A program made the translations under genes and the position numbers. A stretch of 39,367 nucleotides of DNA, from the NCBI GenBank assembly GCA_905479735.1, contig CAJQNS010000040.1:1-39367 (forward strand), written 5' to 3'. Source of the DNA: an uncultured Desulfofustis sp. (GTDB lineage Bacteria > Desulfobacterota > Desulfobulbia > Desulfobulbales > Desulfocapsaceae). Shown piece after piece: positions 39,210 to 39,367 of this stretch (positions within the stretch are counted from its first letter, which is position 1; each line of letters opens with the position of its first letter). Under the pieces are notes generated by a model. It was not told the origin of the DNA and did no database searches. It was given only the letters and a program-made list of their open reading frames with translations.

Positions 39210-39367
39210 ATGCCCAGTAGAAGTTGGACCATACGTAAAGCTATTGCTGCTGATGCGGATGCACTGACTGAGTGTATGCACACCGCTTACCAGGTCTACA
39301 CGAAGCGGCTTGGCGGCCAGACCTTGCCGCCTCTGACGGTAGATTATGCTGAGGAGATTCGCTTTTT
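39210..39367 (+). CDS. GNAT-family N-acetyltransferase (5' part; runs off the window)
   Basis: Begins at ATG 39210 with AGGTG 7 bases upstream and stays open to the right edge (52 full codons). The start PSRSWTIRKAIAADADALTE is the typical first strand and helix of a GNAT acetyltransferase (IRxAxxxDAxxL), followed by CMHTAYQVYTKRLGG. The acetyl-CoA-binding motif would lie outside the window, so this is a family call from the N-terminus alone. The preceding VOC gene ends 80 bases upstream on the same strand. Confidence 0.6.
   Translation, partial: MPSRSWTIRKAIAADADALTECMHTAYQVYTKRLGGQTLPPLTVDYAEEIRF

Overview
The window reads as chromosomal DNA of a free-living Gram-negative bacterium, most likely an anaerobic or facultative member of the Desulfobacterota (former Deltaproteobacteria). 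I infer this from gene content and not from any marker gene: lipoproteins and signal peptides of diderm type, a TRAP transporter, an EFR1-type flavodoxin/ferredoxin fusion, an ethylbenzene-dehydrogenase-like haem-binding protein beside a two-component system, and a fragment resembling the N-terminus of GAF-containing sigma-54 regulators. No rRNA, tRNA or CRISPR array was seen.

Layout. 1-2,095: the 5' part of a small lipoprotein gene, then a complete-looking IS3-family insertion sequence (about 466-1721) with a programmed -1 frameshift, then a possible gene remnant. 2,096-15,850: one long minus-strand catabolic locus, transcribed from a GntR/FadR-type regulator with a near-perfect 34-bp operator upstream. 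In order of transcription it runs: regulator, TRAP binding protein (DctP), an intercistronic hairpin with a T-tract, DctQ, DctM, carbamate kinase (AllK type), AllH, FAH-family protein, AllF (FdrA), a 59-residue protein, AllG, a class V aminotransferase, an amidase-signature amidase, ureidoglycolate lyase (AllA family), and an SBF/BASS-type transporter. The genes are tightly packed with several ATGA-type overlaps. AllFGH is the oxamate carbamoyltransferase (oxalurate + Pi to oxamate + carbamoyl phosphate) and the kinase turns carbamoyl phosphate + ADP into ATP. The locus therefore looks like uptake and energy-yielding breakdown of a ureide or oxalurate-like compound, with the aminotransferase and AllA feeding the route and the amidase or FAH protein possibly disposing of oxamate.

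16,000-22,550: loosely packed single genes (small membrane protein, DUF1330 protein, an unrecognised 215-residue protein, Zn alcohol dehydrogenase, isochorismatase-family hydrolase, winged-helix protein, secreted metzincin-like protein), several with clear rho-independent terminators. 22,600-25,850: histidine kinase, response regulator with a winged helix, and a secreted haem-domain protein whose only two cysteines form a CX3CH motif. 26,100-28,620: small and truncated genes (a possible sigma-54-regulator stub, three cistrons coupled by ATGA overlaps, a TetR N-terminal stub abutting a methyltransferase C-terminal stub) followed by an intact atypical SDR. 28,629-28,773 is a MITE-like element. 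29,356-35,666: EFR1 protein and, convergent to it, a 1,731-residue exonuclease-RecQ-UvrD fusion. 35,700-39,367: a possible group II intron 3' remnant, small hypothetical genes, a DUF4156-like lipoprotein, a YgjP-type metallopeptidase, a VOC protein that appears to start with ATT, and the first part of a GNAT acetyltransferase.

All functional calls come from reading motifs by eye. No database search was possible.
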